DNA of 64,000 nucleotides from assembly GCA_022010095.1 (NCBI GenBank), contig CP091739.1:620001-684000 (forward strand), read 5' to 3'. Below, in pieces: positions 16,198 to 26,033 of the stretch. The notes beneath the pieces are model-generated. The model was not told where the DNA came from and made no database searches. It worked only from the letters and a program-made list of their open reading frames with translations. How positions within the stretch are numbered: position 1 is the stretch's first letter; every line of letters begins with the position of its first letter. A program made the translations under genes and the position numbers. The stretch is from Clostridium sp. (GTDB lineage Bacteria; Bacillota_I; Bacilli_A; RF39; UBA660).

Positions 16198-17567
16198 ATT
16201 AATTATTACTTTAATCTTTGTAGTTCTAGATGAATAACTTAATCTTACATCATCTCCAGTAACCATAACAGGAACTTCATATTCGCCCTCTGCTAAGTCA
16301 CTTAAATCAACATAAGCTTTTAATATTCTCACTATTTAATTTATCAAGTAAAGTTTTTAACTCCTTTAACAACTACATTAACTTTAGTATCACTTTGACT
16401 AGAAGCAAGTGCTCTATATTTCTCAGTATTTAAATTTTTCAAATGTAAGTGGAATATCTTTAAATTCTTTAGATGTTTCCTTTTCCATTACAACCTTAAT
16501 TGTAATATTTGTATTAGACATACTTCTTACACCATTAGGTTTTTCAATTGTTTCTTGATATGTCTTATCTTTACTTAAACCATCAACATTGATATCAACA
16601 GTTATTTCATCAATAGATTTTAATGTTTCATCATCACCATATAATGTAACTGTATTAACATTTGCTGATATTGAACCAATAGCACTTCCACTAGCCACAT
16701 CTCCAACTGGAACTACTTTAACTGGAACAACCTTACTTGGTGAAGTAACAGTAACAGTAGCAGTAATTGTACCTGGAACTATTTCTATATTAGTAATCTC
16801 AGTACCCATTTCATCATATGCTACTAATTTAACATTTTCAAGTTTATATTCACCAGGTTTATCAACATTAAGAGCATTTACATCAACTAATGCTTTAACA
16901 CTAGCAACATTCTCTAATTTTTCTTTATAAGACTTAATTATTACTGTATCTCTATCAAGTTTAACACTACTTATAACAAATGTTTCATTAAGTTTATCTT
17001 TATTAAGTATATCAGCTGTTATAGTTCTACTTTCACTAATCTTAGAATGTATAACAAGCGTTATCTTTGATGGATCTAATTTATAATCAAGTTTAATTGG
17101 ATTATTATATTTAAGTTTAACTTTATGAGTACCAGAAGTATAACCACTTAAATCAAGAGTTAACTTATGTTCATCAACAAGTTGTTCTGCTAAATATAAA
17201 CCACTCTTTTTACCCATTAAAACTATATCAGCAGTTTCAGGTATTCCCTCAACAACATATTCTTCTTCATTATAATCAGCCGTTATAGGTATTTTTAGTA
17301 AGTACTACACTTTCACTACCAGTTAAATTAACAACATCATTATCAACTGCAAAGAATATTATAAGTGCAAAGAATAATGATAAATATACTAATGTATTAG
17401 GATTATTTAAGAATTTCTCAAAACCTCCATTTTTACTACTTAATTTATCCCCTATAAAATAGAAGAATTTAGAAAGCGGAACAATTATTATAACATCAAG
17501 AATCTTATATAAGAATTTAAATATCTTACCAAAAGAATCTACCTATACTAGTTAGTAGTTTTTTCAT
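16189..17567 (-). CDS. cdaR: CdaA regulatory protein CdaR (YbbR domains)
   Basis: Membrane-anchored protein with extracellular YbbR repeats that modulates the diadenylate cyclase. The start ATG at 17567 lies inside the end of cdaA. An N-terminal basic/hydrophobic segment is followed by the membrane helix TLVYLSLFFALIIFFAV and then several YbbR repeats, for example LTLDLSGYTSGTHKVKLKY, EYKLENVKLVAYDEMG and IDEITVDINVDGLSKDKTY. Breaks at 17300, 17530, 16435 and 16330-16360 are repaired in A/T runs; the protein then ends SRTTKIKVIINKK at TAG 16189-16191. About 455 residues. Confidence 0.88.
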
Positions 17568-18381
17568 CTTTATCACTCTCACTTTCTGCTTCAGTATCAG
17601 CTTCATAGAATGTTTCTTTCTTTGGTTGTAACTCTTCTAATAGTAACATTCTAGCATCATCTAATGATAAATTATAATTTAATGTACCACCAACTGCTAT
17701 AGAAATTCTACCAGTTTCTTCACTTACTACTATTGCTATTGCATCAGTGCTTTCACTTATCCCAAGAGCCGCTCTATGTCTAGTACCAAGTCTTTTAGAT
17801 ATTGATGGATTCATACTAGTTGGAAATACACTTCCAGCACAAGTAATTTTATCTCCTTGTATAATAACTCCACCATCATGAAGAGGATTGTTTGGGAAGA
17901 ATATTGATATTAATAATTCACTACTAATATCAGCATATAACTTATTAGCTGGTTCTATATATTGAGCTAAACTATAATCCCTTTCAAGTACTATTAACGC
18001 ACCAATTCTATTCTTCTTAAGATATTCAACTGCATTAATAATTTCATATACAAGTTTTTCTCGTTCATCTACAGTAAGAGTTTTATGTCTACCAAGTAAT
18101 TGACTTCTACCAATACTTTCAAGGGCCGTTCTAATTTCTGGTTGAAATATAACTATTACTGCAAGTGGGCCCCAGGAAATAACATATTCTAAAATTATAC
18201 CTACAGTATTTAAATGTATCTTATCACTTACAAATTTAAGTACTGCAATAATTATTATACCTTTTAATATTAATGTTAGTTTAAAATTATTTCTAGCATA
18301 CTTAAATAACTTATATATTATTAACCATAAAATTAATAAATCAAGTATTTTAGTCGCATATGTAAATATAGTATCTAACAT
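17548..18381 (-). CDS. cdaA: Diadenylate cyclase CdaA (DisA_N/DAC domain)
   Basis: Makes cyclic di-AMP from two ATP at the membrane. Intact, 277 residues. Three N-terminal membrane helices (residues 10-75) precede the DAC domain with the catalytic motifs PLHDGGVII (DGA-type motif) and LGTRHRAALG (RHR motif), plus VIFQPEIRTALE. It starts at ATG 18381 with GGTGAAGTG upstream. The last codons overlap the cdaR start, the usual cdaA-cdaR pairing; glmM, often third in this operon, is absent. Confidence 0.97.
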   Translation of the reverse strand: MLDTIFTYATKILDLLILWLIIYKLFKYARNNFKLTLILKGIIIIAVLKFVSDKIHLNTVGIILEYVISWGPLAVIVIFQPEIRTALESIGRSQLLGRHKTLTVDEREKLVYEIINAVEYLKKNRIGALIVLERDYSLAQYIEPANKLYADISSELLISIFFPNNPLHDGGVIIQGDKITCAGSVFPTSMNPSISKRLGTRHRAALGISESTDAIAIVVSEETGRISIAVGGTLNYNLSLDDARMLLLEELQPKKETFYEADTEAESESDKDEKTTN

Positions 18382-18486
18382 TCACTTCACCTCTATCCAT
18401 AAAAAAATATTATACACTATTTATTATTCTTTTTTTCTATATGATTAATACTCCTTTACAAAAAAATAATTAGCATGCACTAATTA

Positions 18487-18850
18487 TTAAACGTAATACT
18501 CGAATATAAAATTATAAAATCTTATTAACACTTTACGATATTTATTAAACATTTTACTTCTTCTTAAATACCTATCATATGTATTTAATTCAGTATAATA
18601 ATAGTCATACATATTATAGTTATTAGAACTATCAAGAACAACATAACTTATATGATGACTTCTAAGTCTTTTTCATAAGTTTTTCTAAATATTTGAATTT
18701 AAGTATTACTACATCTTCCCTACCTATTACATGAGTAACGTATTCTACAATATGAGCATCATCATCATACACTCTTAAACTATTACCATATAATATTATC
18801 AACAATGAACCACTATGTACTTCCTTTAAACACCTTAAAGTATCTTCCAT
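18487..18850 (-). CDS. Unknown small protein, about 120 residues
   Basis: The best start is ATG at 18850 because AAAGGA sits right upstream; a longer frame begins at GTG 18865. One indel near 18672 is repaired to join LEKLMKK with RSHHISYVVLDSSNNYN and the aromatic/basic tail DYYYTELNTYDRYLRRSKMF, ending at TAA 18487. The pattern GSLLIILYGNSLRVYDDDA faintly recalls the mismatch-recognition domain I of MutS, but without the conserved Phe-X-Glu motif I would not name it so. Function unknown. Confidence 0.5.
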
Positions 18851-18908
18851 ATTTATCCTTTCCACTGCTTTATTTATTATTAACTCAATAATTCAAAATT
18901 TAACATTC

Positions 18909-18920
18909 TGCCTAAAGGCA
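18909..18920 (-). other. Small stem-loop
   Basis: TGCC/GGCA with a 4-base loop inside the unusual non-coding stretch between 18866 and 19089. Confidence 0.4.
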
Positions 18921-18962
18921 AACATCCCATAACCAATGCATTAGTTTTTAGTTCTTATCCTC

Positions 18963-18987
18963 CTACCCGTGCTTTCGCATGGAGTAG
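18963..18987 (-). other. GC-rich hairpin with GAAA tetraloop
   Basis: On the minus strand CTACTC and GGGTAG pair, the inner TGC/GCA pair closes on a GAAA tetraloop. It lies about 100 bases downstream of the surface-protein gene ending at 19090. The 220-base gap around it is more GC-rich than its surroundings, has no convincing gene and may hold a structured RNA or recombination site. Confidence 0.55.
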
Positions 18988-19089
18988 TCACTTCATAACA
19001 TCTTTCATACTTTTTTTGTTTTAAGTCGGAGTTTGTTTTTGTTCTCTCTTCCAATTACGTTTTGCTCTAGTTTACATATGCTTTATATA

Positions 19090-20568
19090 TTATCCCAATC
19101 GGAAAGCTGGAGCGACATCGCTTCTACCACCAGCAATGCCGATACCCCAATCCCCGCTAGTGCCAACAATTAAGAAACCGCTAGTATCATTAGAATAAGC
19201 CGTGCGAAGCCACCATAACTTAGCACTAGTTCCATTTTTCTTTATTGCTCCACTATAACTACTAGTCGTTACTCCTATACTTGTATAATAATCTAAGGTT
19301 CTTGTTAAATCTTTTGCTGCATCACCACTACTAGAAAAATTTGTATATATTTCTTTTGGTGCTAATAAATATAATTTATCTGTTGATGTGAAGTTTGTTT
19401 CTCCACTTGTACTTCCATATCCTGATACTACTGTTGTATCTATTATTGCATTCTTTATTTCACTTGGTATTGCATTATATATATCATTATTTACAAATGT
19501 TCTCATGCTTGTTGCTGGCCATCCTCCTACATTTGTATCTGTATCATTCATTTTATGTCTTGTTATAATATCTGCAAATTCAAGTACAAATCCACATGCA
19601 CTTTGTGAGAAACCTGATGTATTACATTCACTTGGTGTGGATGTGTTTGCTACTCTTAAAGTATGAGTTCCATAAGTACCCATATCAATTTTTTTTGTAT
19701 CGCCTACGTTGTATTTACTTATATTATTATTTTTAACTGCTTTAGATATTGTAATCCATGAATCGGTACTGAATGAATTAGGCTCCATCATAACATACAA
19801 CATGACATCATCGTTTATTGTTGAACTAGTTGTATATTCCGTACCATTAGCGTTCGCTTTAGTATAATATCTACCATTACTAGGTAATGAACTTAATATT
19901 GAGCCTGAACTTACTTTTTCTTGACTCTAATACTGTTTTTATCATCTTCATTAAAGAATGTTACAACATAACTTATCTTCTTTGAACTATCAAATTTACA
20001 ACTAGTTGATTCTTTAGCATCACTTCCATTTACTGATACATATGCATTTACTGATGTACCAAGTAAACTTGCTAAACTTATTGTAGGATCTTCTACATAT
20101 CTTAACCATATATAAAGTGTGTATGTAATACTTTTTACTACTTTCTATAAAATCACTATCATATATTAATAATTTATTATCAGCTATATCTTTAAATGAT
20201 CCTTCACTTACGTTTCCTGTACTTGAAACTACTTTATAAACTAAGTATTCACTCTTTAATTGTTCTGAAATACTATTAAAGTTAAGATAAAGTTTCATGC
20301 ATCCATTAAGAGTACTATTACTACTACTAATAGTAAATTCCTTTTTAAAAGCTTCTGTTTCATAATTACTACTTCTAATAGGAGCCATACTACTTATATT
20401 AACAGTTGTATCAGTAACACTTAATTTTAAATTACCAGTAACTACTTTTGTATCATTAATTGTTCCACCTGTTATTATATTAGGTCCTACAAAAGCAAGA
20501 GTTGCTGTTAAGATAGCACCTATTATCATACATATTCCTATTATTATATACTTTCTATCTATCTTCAT
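19090..20568 (-). CDS. TasA-like surface protein with DUF6273/lectin-like C-terminal domain
   Basis: One protein of about 490 residues after repair of breaks at 19925 and 20100-20135. The N-terminus has a single membrane/signal helix (YIIIGICMIIGAILTATLAF), followed by a TasA/camelysin-like beta domain (residues 30-170: TGNLKLSVTDTTVNISSMAP, MKLYLNFNSISEQLKSEYLVY). The middle is extracellular, and the C-terminal domain (from about residue 260) has MGTYGTHTLRVANTS, NVGGWPATSMRTFVNNDIYN and the end LWWLRTAYSNDTSGF...VAPAFRLG, as in DUF6273 and formylglycine-generating-enzyme/C-type-lectin-like folds. The last 40 codons are nearly all NNY and G/C-richer than the rest, a diversity-generating-retroelement-like feature. 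The ATG is at 20568. Confidence 0.65.
19093..19216 (-). other. Candidate DGR variable region (VR) with IMH-like end
   Basis: Coding sequence from the WWLR motif to the stop. Codons between the fixed Trp codons are almost all of the form NNT/NNC (GGC, ACT, AGC, GAT, GGT, ATC, GCT, GTC), as expected if adenines of AAT/AAC template codons were randomised. The final 25 bases coding APAFRLG are GC-rich and look like the initiation-of-mutagenic-homing site. No template repeat or reverse transcriptase lies in the window, so this is inference from pattern only. Confidence 0.45.
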
Positions 20569-20611
20569 AACTTAGTCACCTACTCTAACTAAATTATAAT
20601 ATAAAAAAAGT

Positions 20612-20632
20612 AAAAAAAGCAATTGCTTGCTT
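20612..20632 (-). terminator. Terminator in spoVS repeat copy 1
   Basis: AAGCAA/TTGCTT stem with a GCAA loop and a T7 tract on the minus strand; it would end transcription of the surface gene at 20865-22015. Confidence 0.6.
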
Positions 20633-20720
20633 ATTTACTTTCAACTAATAACTTAATTGCTGTTTTCTCTTTACCATCTATTATTACATCATAGAAAGCA
20701 AGAGTACATATTAAATTAAG
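20631..20720 (-). pseudogene. spoVS 3'-end fragment
   Basis: The last 30 codons of spoVS (NLICTLAFYDVIIDGKE, TAIKLLVESK), ending TAA at 20631-20633. There is no upstream part of the gene and no ribosome binding site. A Pro-to-Leu change relative to the complete gene suggests relaxed constraint. It lies between two surface-protein genes. Confidence 0.75.
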
Positions 20721-20864
20721 TACAACCATCACATAAATATTAAAGTTTTTTTCAAATAACGAAATCTCTCAATTTTTTTCTAATTATTAGACTTAGTAAA
20801 CTTATATTATTTATATTATAGATAATTATTTCTTTATATGTATCATCTTTTTAATTTTTTTATG

Positions 20865-22015
20865 CTACATAAGGTTTTTATTATTAAAGATATTTTTTTG
20901 GTTAGCTTTTGTAGTAGCAGTTACTTTAACATCAGTGGTTACCTTACTAATAGCACCAGTTGATTCTACGATACTATCAATAGTATATCCACCAGTTACG
21001 GATGTAGCTGTTTTATTTTTATAATCTTTATAAGTGTAACGATATGATGGCTTTACAGCAGCATCTATATTCCAGCTAACATTTTGATTAGCTTTAACAG
21101 TGAAAGTTGAATTTTTACCACTGGCTTTATCATCTTTAGTATAGGTTTTTACCATCGTAAGTTAAGGCTAAATCTTTTTCATAATAAATGGTAGCTGTTG
21201 CACTTTTTCCACTAGGTGTTTTGGCAGTTACCGTAATTGTAGCACCATTAGAACAATTTTTTTAGGATTAGAAGAAACGCTGATAGCACCAGTATTTTTA
21301 TTAATAGTCATACAGTTCGTATTACTTAATGAATAAGTAACTTTTTCCACTAGAATTTTTTTAACTTTAGCTGTAGCTGTAGCTTTTTTTAATACCATTA
21401 ATATGAAGAGTATTTCTACTTAAGGATAAAGAAATTTTCTCTTCTTTCTTAGGCGCTATTTTTTTCCCACTTAGCATATAAAGTAGTATCTTCTTCTAAA
21501 AAGAGCATTATTATGGATTTGAGTATCATTTTTATCATACCATCCTTTAAAAGTATAACCAGAATATGTAGGATTTTTTGGAAGGATAAGCTCAGCACCC
21601 TTATTAATAGTAATAGGATCAACAGCACTACCACCTTTAGAATCAAAAAGTAATAGTAATTGTTTCAACTCGTAAAGAGCTTTTTAGTTTAATACTCTTA
21701 TTAATTTTTAGTATTAAAGTCAAATGGTTTATCAGATAAAACATCTTCTTTTTCTTTAATACCAATTACTTCATACCAAGCGATAAATGATTCTCCCAAA
21801 TCTTTTTGAGTTTTTGATGTCTTTTTTTCATTAATGGTTTGTTGATATTTAATTTTTAATAGTTTCTTCTTTGTCACCATTATTAAAAATCAAAAAAATG
21901 ACATCAAACTTACGATTGAAAAAAACCATAGTAAGAAAAATAATTATAGCAATTAATAAAACACCAAATACAATAGCAATAATTTTTTTCTTATTTTTTT
22001 GTCTGTTTTAGTCAT
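20865..22015 (-). CDS. Membrane-anchored surface protein with Listeria-Bacteroides (InlB B) repeat and Ig-like domains, frame-broken
   Basis: ATG at 22015 with AAAGGAGGAAT upstream. After repair: short basic N-terminus, one membrane helix (AIVFGVLLIAIIIFLTMVFF), a linker, a Flg_new/InlB B-repeat (residues about 130-195: ITITFDSKGGSAVDPITINK, NPTYSGYTFKGWYD, LYAKWEK), then Ig-like repeats with LSLSRNTLHI, SNTNCMTINKNTGAIS and TITVTAKTPSGKSATATI, ending WNIDAAVKPSYRYTYKDYKN and TTDVKVTATTKANQ. Extracellular adhesin-like architecture with an N-terminal anchor; no sortase signal. At least six indels. The gene is bracketed by direct copies of the spoVS 3' end. Confidence 0.7.
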
Positions 22016-22167
22016 ATGTTATTCCTCCTTTAATTTATTGTACTATATTAATTTAAAAAAATCCAAGTTATATATGTCAATCGCTTAAATTTTTCTTTTA
22101 AAAAAATATAGTATAATTAAATAAAAAGATACTTTATTTTACGATAGTAAAGGTAACAAAACAAAAT

Positions 22168-22277
22168 AAAAAAAGCAATTGCTTGCTTATTTACTTTCAA
22201 CTAATAATTTAATTGCTGTTTTTCTCTTTACCATCTATTATTACATCATAGAAAGCAGGAGTACAAATTAAATTAAG
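22168..22277. repeat. Direct repeat, 3' end of spoVS plus terminator, copy 2
   Basis: Counterpart of 20612-20720; here it is the natural 3' end of the complete spoVS gene with its terminator (AAGCAA/TTGCTT, T7). Confidence 0.85.
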
Positions 22278-22452
22278 ACCCAGTGGTGCGACAAATCCTC
22301 TAGCAATAGATATAGCTTTTTATAGCTTGATTTACTGCTCCTGCTCCTACTGTCTGTATTTCTACTTCATGTACTCCTTCTCTAAAAGAATTAGCTATAC
22401 TACCAGCTACCTTTTGAGAAATACTTTTACTTGATACTTTAATTATATCCAT
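22187..22452 (-). CDS. spoVS: Stage V sporulation protein S (SpoVS/Alba-like)
   Basis: Small nucleic-acid-binding Alba-fold protein, in Bacillus needed at stage V of sporulation but also found in non-sporulating bacteria. ATG at 22452 with GAGGTG upstream; 88 codons, family-normal. Motifs: DIIKVSSKSISQKVAGSIAN, EIQTVGAGAVNQAIKA, ISIARGFVAPLGLNLICTPA and DGKEKTAIKLLVES. Two indels (22318 and 22225) are repaired to join these. Its 3' end is duplicated at 20612-20720. Confidence 0.88.
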
Positions 22453-22545
22453 GTTTTTCACCTCAATAATGTATATGTAACTATTGTATAAAAAAATGAA
22501 TTAATTTTTCTAACAAGCAAATTTCACACTTTTCATTATGCAAAT

Positions 22546-22567
22546 AAAAAAAGACTAACTAGTCTTT
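22546..22567 (-). terminator. Terminator of the membrane-protein gene at 22559-23240
   Basis: AAAGACT/AGTCTTT hairpin with a T7 tract on the minus strand, overlapping the stop codon. Confidence 0.75.
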
Positions 22568-23240
22568 CTTAACAGGTTTCTTTTTTTCTTAATTTCTTTA
22601 ATAGTTGTTGTTTTCTTTTTTTAGTTTTTGATATCTTTTTTTATCATCTTTACTTAATGATGTTAAATACTTTTCTATTTTTTTGGATTTCTAGTAAGTA
22701 TCATTAATAATGGTTCAAGTAAACTAACTAATCCAAATCCCATAAAGTAATAACCAAGTATCATACTAGTACCTTCTTCATGATTATATAAATCAACTAC
22801 AACAATTATACTTAACATTGTTAATAATATTGTTATTGCTAATTTAGCAAATACATTGATATCATTATTATTAATCATTTTTATTAGTATGATATCCTTT
22901 ATTTAATACATTAGCAATTGAATAAATTAGTATAGCACTACCTACTATTAAACAACTATTAGGGAATAATTCATTAACAAGTACATATGTTCCAACTATT
23001 ATATTAATAAGTCCAAAGAATAAGAATTCATAATCTTCTGGCCTTCTGTTTACAAAGTATGCTACTAAAGACATAAATGCAAACATATAGAAAAAGTGGT
23101 GAAATATATTCAGTTGCTCTTAATGAATCTAACTCTGGAAATCTTAACATTATATAACCTACAACTACAAAGAAACAATAAAGCATAAGATCAATACCTA
23201 ATAATGTTCTATCAAATTCTTTAATTACTACCTTCTTCAT
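22559..23240 (-). CDS. DUF308/HdeD-like membrane protein with lysine-rich tail, frame-broken
   Basis: ATG at 23240 with AGGAGGAG upstream. Three overlapping frames join into about 225 residues with six hydrophobic segments (LLGIDLMLYCFFVVVGYIML, MFAFMSLVAYFV, LFFGLINIIVGTYVLVNELF, IVGSAILIYSIANVL, AKLAITILLTMLSIIVVVDL, GYYFMGFGLVSLLEPLLMIL) and a cytoplasmic tail rich in Lys ending KPVKKD. This topology fits the HdeD/DUF308 family. Breaks are at 23080 (frame change) and 22875 (A5 for A4). Function unknown. Confidence 0.6.
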
Positions 23241-23287
23241 AACTCCTCCTATTATAATTTAATTTTTATATCATAAGAGTATTAAAG

Positions 23288-24583
23288 TCAATGGAATAAA
23301 TAATTAATTTTTTTAATGTTCCTATTGAAACAACATAAATTTCATCTTCTCTTTTATATGAATATTCTGAACCTGTTAACACCATTAGGAATGATGGTTC
23401 ACCATATTTATCCGTATACACTTTATCTTTAAATTCTTTTAGATTTTCTATTGCTTCGGGTATTTCTCCAGCACCTAGTTTTTATTTCTATAGCTCCCCA
23501 TTTATCATCAGAAGTTTTTTTAATATGCAGTCTACTTCTACATCATTTTTTTATCTCTATAATATGATAAAGTTGCATCTAATGATTCTGCATATATTTT
23601 TAAATCACGCATACACATATTTTCAAAAATAAATCCTGTAAAGTTTAAATCGTTAATTAAATCATTTCTAGTTAATGATAATGACGAAATTACAAGTGAT
23701 GGATCAACCAATTCAATTTTTAGGTGCAACTCTAAGTGGAGTTTTTTTGATCTTAAATTTAAATTAGTTGCAGGAACATATTCTAATATATATAATCTTT
23801 CTAATGCAGTTAAATAATCATCTAAAGTTGGTCTTGACATCTCGTTATAAAATTCATTTTTTTAACATCGCTAAGTATTGTTGATTTATTTGTATTTGTA
23901 GAAACATTTCTTGATAAACTTTTTTAGTAAAAGCTGCCATCTTTTGTGGATTTCTTTCTACCCCATCAAGAATTTTTAACATTTTTCATTTAAAAGGCTT
24001 TTTTTATGTATTCTTTAGATAGTTTATATTTATTATCTCCTTCTATATTTAATGATTCAGGCCATCCGCCCTTCTCATAGCATTAATTAAATCATCAAAT
24101 GATAAATTTGAAACAGCACTTATATCTTTCCCATCTATTATATCTTTTAGTGAAACTTTTCCATTTGATTCTTTTGATTCAAACAATGACATTGGCCTCA
24201 TAAGTAATTTTGATATTCTTCCAGTACCAGTATGCATAACAGAATCTTCAGCAGGTCTTGCTGATCCTGTCAAAATATATTGACCTTTTTTAGAAGTATG
24301 ATCTACATCTGTTCTAATAGAGTCCCATACTACTGGATACATTTGCCATTCATCAAATAATCTTGGTTTTTCACCTTCTAAGAATAATGATGGCTTAGTT
24401 TGATTCATTTTATCGTATTGAGCTTTTTTATCCGGATCTTGAAATTCAATATAGCTTTTAGCAAATTGTCTAGCAGTAGTAGATTTACCACACCATTTAC
24501 ATCCTTCTATATATACTGCCGCCATATATTCTAATTTGTTTTTGTAATATATCATCTATAATTCTAGGTATATAATTATTCAT
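23288..24583 (-). CDS. AAA+ ATPase with DUF4143 domain, frame-broken
   Basis: Family of ATPases with an AAA_14 domain and a C-terminal DUF4143 nuclease-like domain, often orphan genes in Firmicutes and archaea. ATG at 24583 with GGAGGAG upstream; one A5 read as A4 joins the N-terminus to the long frame. The P-loop is EGCKWCGKSTTARQFA, Walker B PRLFDEWQ, sensor YILTGSARPA. DUF4143 begins about residue 235 (LDDYLTALERLYILEYVPA) and has IELVDPSLVISSL, FTGFIFENMCMRDLKIYAE, DVEVDCIL and WGAIEIKLG, the last resembling a restriction-endonuclease-like D-ExK core. The gene sits downstream of a set of 23-bp repeats. Confidence 0.85.
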
Positions 24584-24638
24584 AATTTCTCCTCCATAAT
24601 CAAAGTATAACATATTTTTATACTATTTGTGAATAGCT

Positions 24639-24745
24639 ATTTTACATTTTGGCTCATTTTCATTTTACATTTTGGCTCATTTTCATTTTACATTTTGGCC
24701 GAGTTTTACTTTACATTTTGGCTGAATTTTGTTTTACTTTTTGAC
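24639..24745. repeat. Iteron-like tandem repeats, about five copies of a 23-bp unit
   Basis: Unit on the plus strand: ATTTTACATTTTGGCTCATT followed by TTC; the first two copies are identical, the next three degenerate (GGCCGAG, GGCTGAA, TTTGACT variants). The array lies between the transporter gene stop (24772) and the start of the ATPase gene (24583), thus in its 5' region. It could be a regulator-binding array or the end of a lost transposon. Confidence 0.8.
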
Positions 24746-24771
24746 TAAAAAAATAATTCACTAAATGTGAA

Positions 24772-25964
24772 CTATTCTTCTTTTTCATTTCTTTCTCTAT
24801 AACCAAAGAAATCATATTTTTTTCATCAAAGAATACATAAATAATCTTTTAAAAGTGCTACTACTGGTGTAGCAATAACCATACCTATTATTCCAAACAT
24901 ATATTCAAATATTAATAATGATAATATAATTGTTATTGGACTTAGATTCATCTTTTTACTCATTACTAATGGTTGAAGTACATTACCATCTATAGTTTGC
25001 GTTATAAGTATAAATACAAGTGTTAAAATACCAATTAAACCACTTTGAGCAAATCCTATCGCACCAGCTACTGCAGCTCCCATATATGGTCCAATATAAG
25101 GTATTAAGTTAGTAACAACACATATGAATGCAACTAAAACCGGAGCATTTAATCCTATTATTGAGAAACCTATTACAGATACAACAAATAATAATAATGA
25201 TAACCATAATGTTCCACTTACAAATGAATATAATGATTCATCTAATTTTTTTCTAATAAATATTTAACTTCTTTTCTACTCTTTTTTTGGAAATAATTTT
25301 TATAAAAACTATCAGTAAACTTATCAAAAATCAAATAATATATAGAAACCAAGTATTAAACTAAGTGCTATCTTACCAACACCACTCGCTATAGCACTAA
25401 CAACATTAACTGCATACTCTGGTAAACTAGTTTGTATATTAGATGCAAATGTTTCTATTTTTTTAAGAAAAAAATGATTTCTTTATAGTATCTAAATTTT
25501 TCTAAACTTAAATTAGATAATTTAACAAATATATTATTAATCCATTCTTTCGCATCACTTGCTATTTTAGGTATTGATGAAACTAGTTCTGTTATTTGTT
25601 CACCAAGTGAAGGTAATGTTAATGCAAACATCAAATATATTATTACAAGTAATATAACATAAGTAATAATAACGCTAAGTAATTTATTAACACCTTTTTT
25701 TCTCTTAACTTATTAACAAGTGGATGAAGTAACCAAGCAATTAACCATCCTATAAATAATGGTGATATTATTGAAAGTATCTTACCTATAAAAATTAAAT
25801 ATTTTTCCATTCTTTTTAATATTAATCCAAGCACATATACAAGTAATATAATAAAAAAAGTATATAAAGAATATTTAAAACTCTATTACCAGTTCTAACA
25901 AGTTCATTTACTTTTTTTCATTATTAACTTTTTTATTTTCATCACGTCTAAATCTTTCTATCAT
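24772..25964 (-). CDS. AI-2E family transporter / PerM-YtvI-type permease, frame-broken
   Basis: Polytopic membrane protein of the UPF0118 family. ATG at 25964 with GGAGTGATC upstream. After a charged N-terminus (MIERFRRDENKK) come helices RVLNILYTFFIILLVYVLGL, ISPLFIGWLIAWLLHPLVN, a long extracytoplasmic-amphipathic section (LTLPSLGEQITELVSSIPKI), then LSLLLFVVSVIGFSIIG and the conserved C-terminal core PYIGPYMGAAVAGAIGF, LVFILITQTIDGNVLQP and LSPITIILSLLIFEYMFGI. Four or five indels. The repaired end is YDFFGYRERNEKEE at TAG 24772. The transported substrate is unknown. Confidence 0.82.
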
Positions 25965-26011
25965 CTGATCACTCCTTATATATTAAATTATATAACAAAG
26001 AATATGAAAAA

Positions 26012-26033
26012 AATAGTCCTAAAAGACTATTTC
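26012..26033 (-). terminator. Terminator
   Basis: AAATAGTC/GACTATTT hairpin with a T-rich tract on the minus strand; overlaps the stop of the small gene at 26027. Confidence 0.65.

Larger units (their letters stand above)
20612..20720. repeat. Direct repeat, 3' end of spoVS plus terminator, copy 1
   Basis: About 109 bp matching 22168-22277 with about four differences. It includes the terminator hairpin AAGCAA/TTGCTT and the last 29 codons of spoVS. Confidence 0.85.

Noticed and set aside
18487..18850. MutS domain I protein
   Set aside because: Only a vague sequence resemblance; the mismatch-recognition Phe-X-Glu motif is not present.
18866..19089. Complete diversity-generating retroelement
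   Set aside because: No reverse transcriptase, template repeat or accessory gene is visible in the window; only the candidate variable region remains.
24639..24745. CRISPR array
   Set aside because: Units are directly adjacent with no spacers of defined length, and there are no cas genes.
23288..24745. IS21-type insertion sequence (ATPase plus repeats)
   Set aside because: The ATPase has the AAA_14/DUF4143 layout, not IstB, there is no IstA transposase and no target duplication could be recognised.
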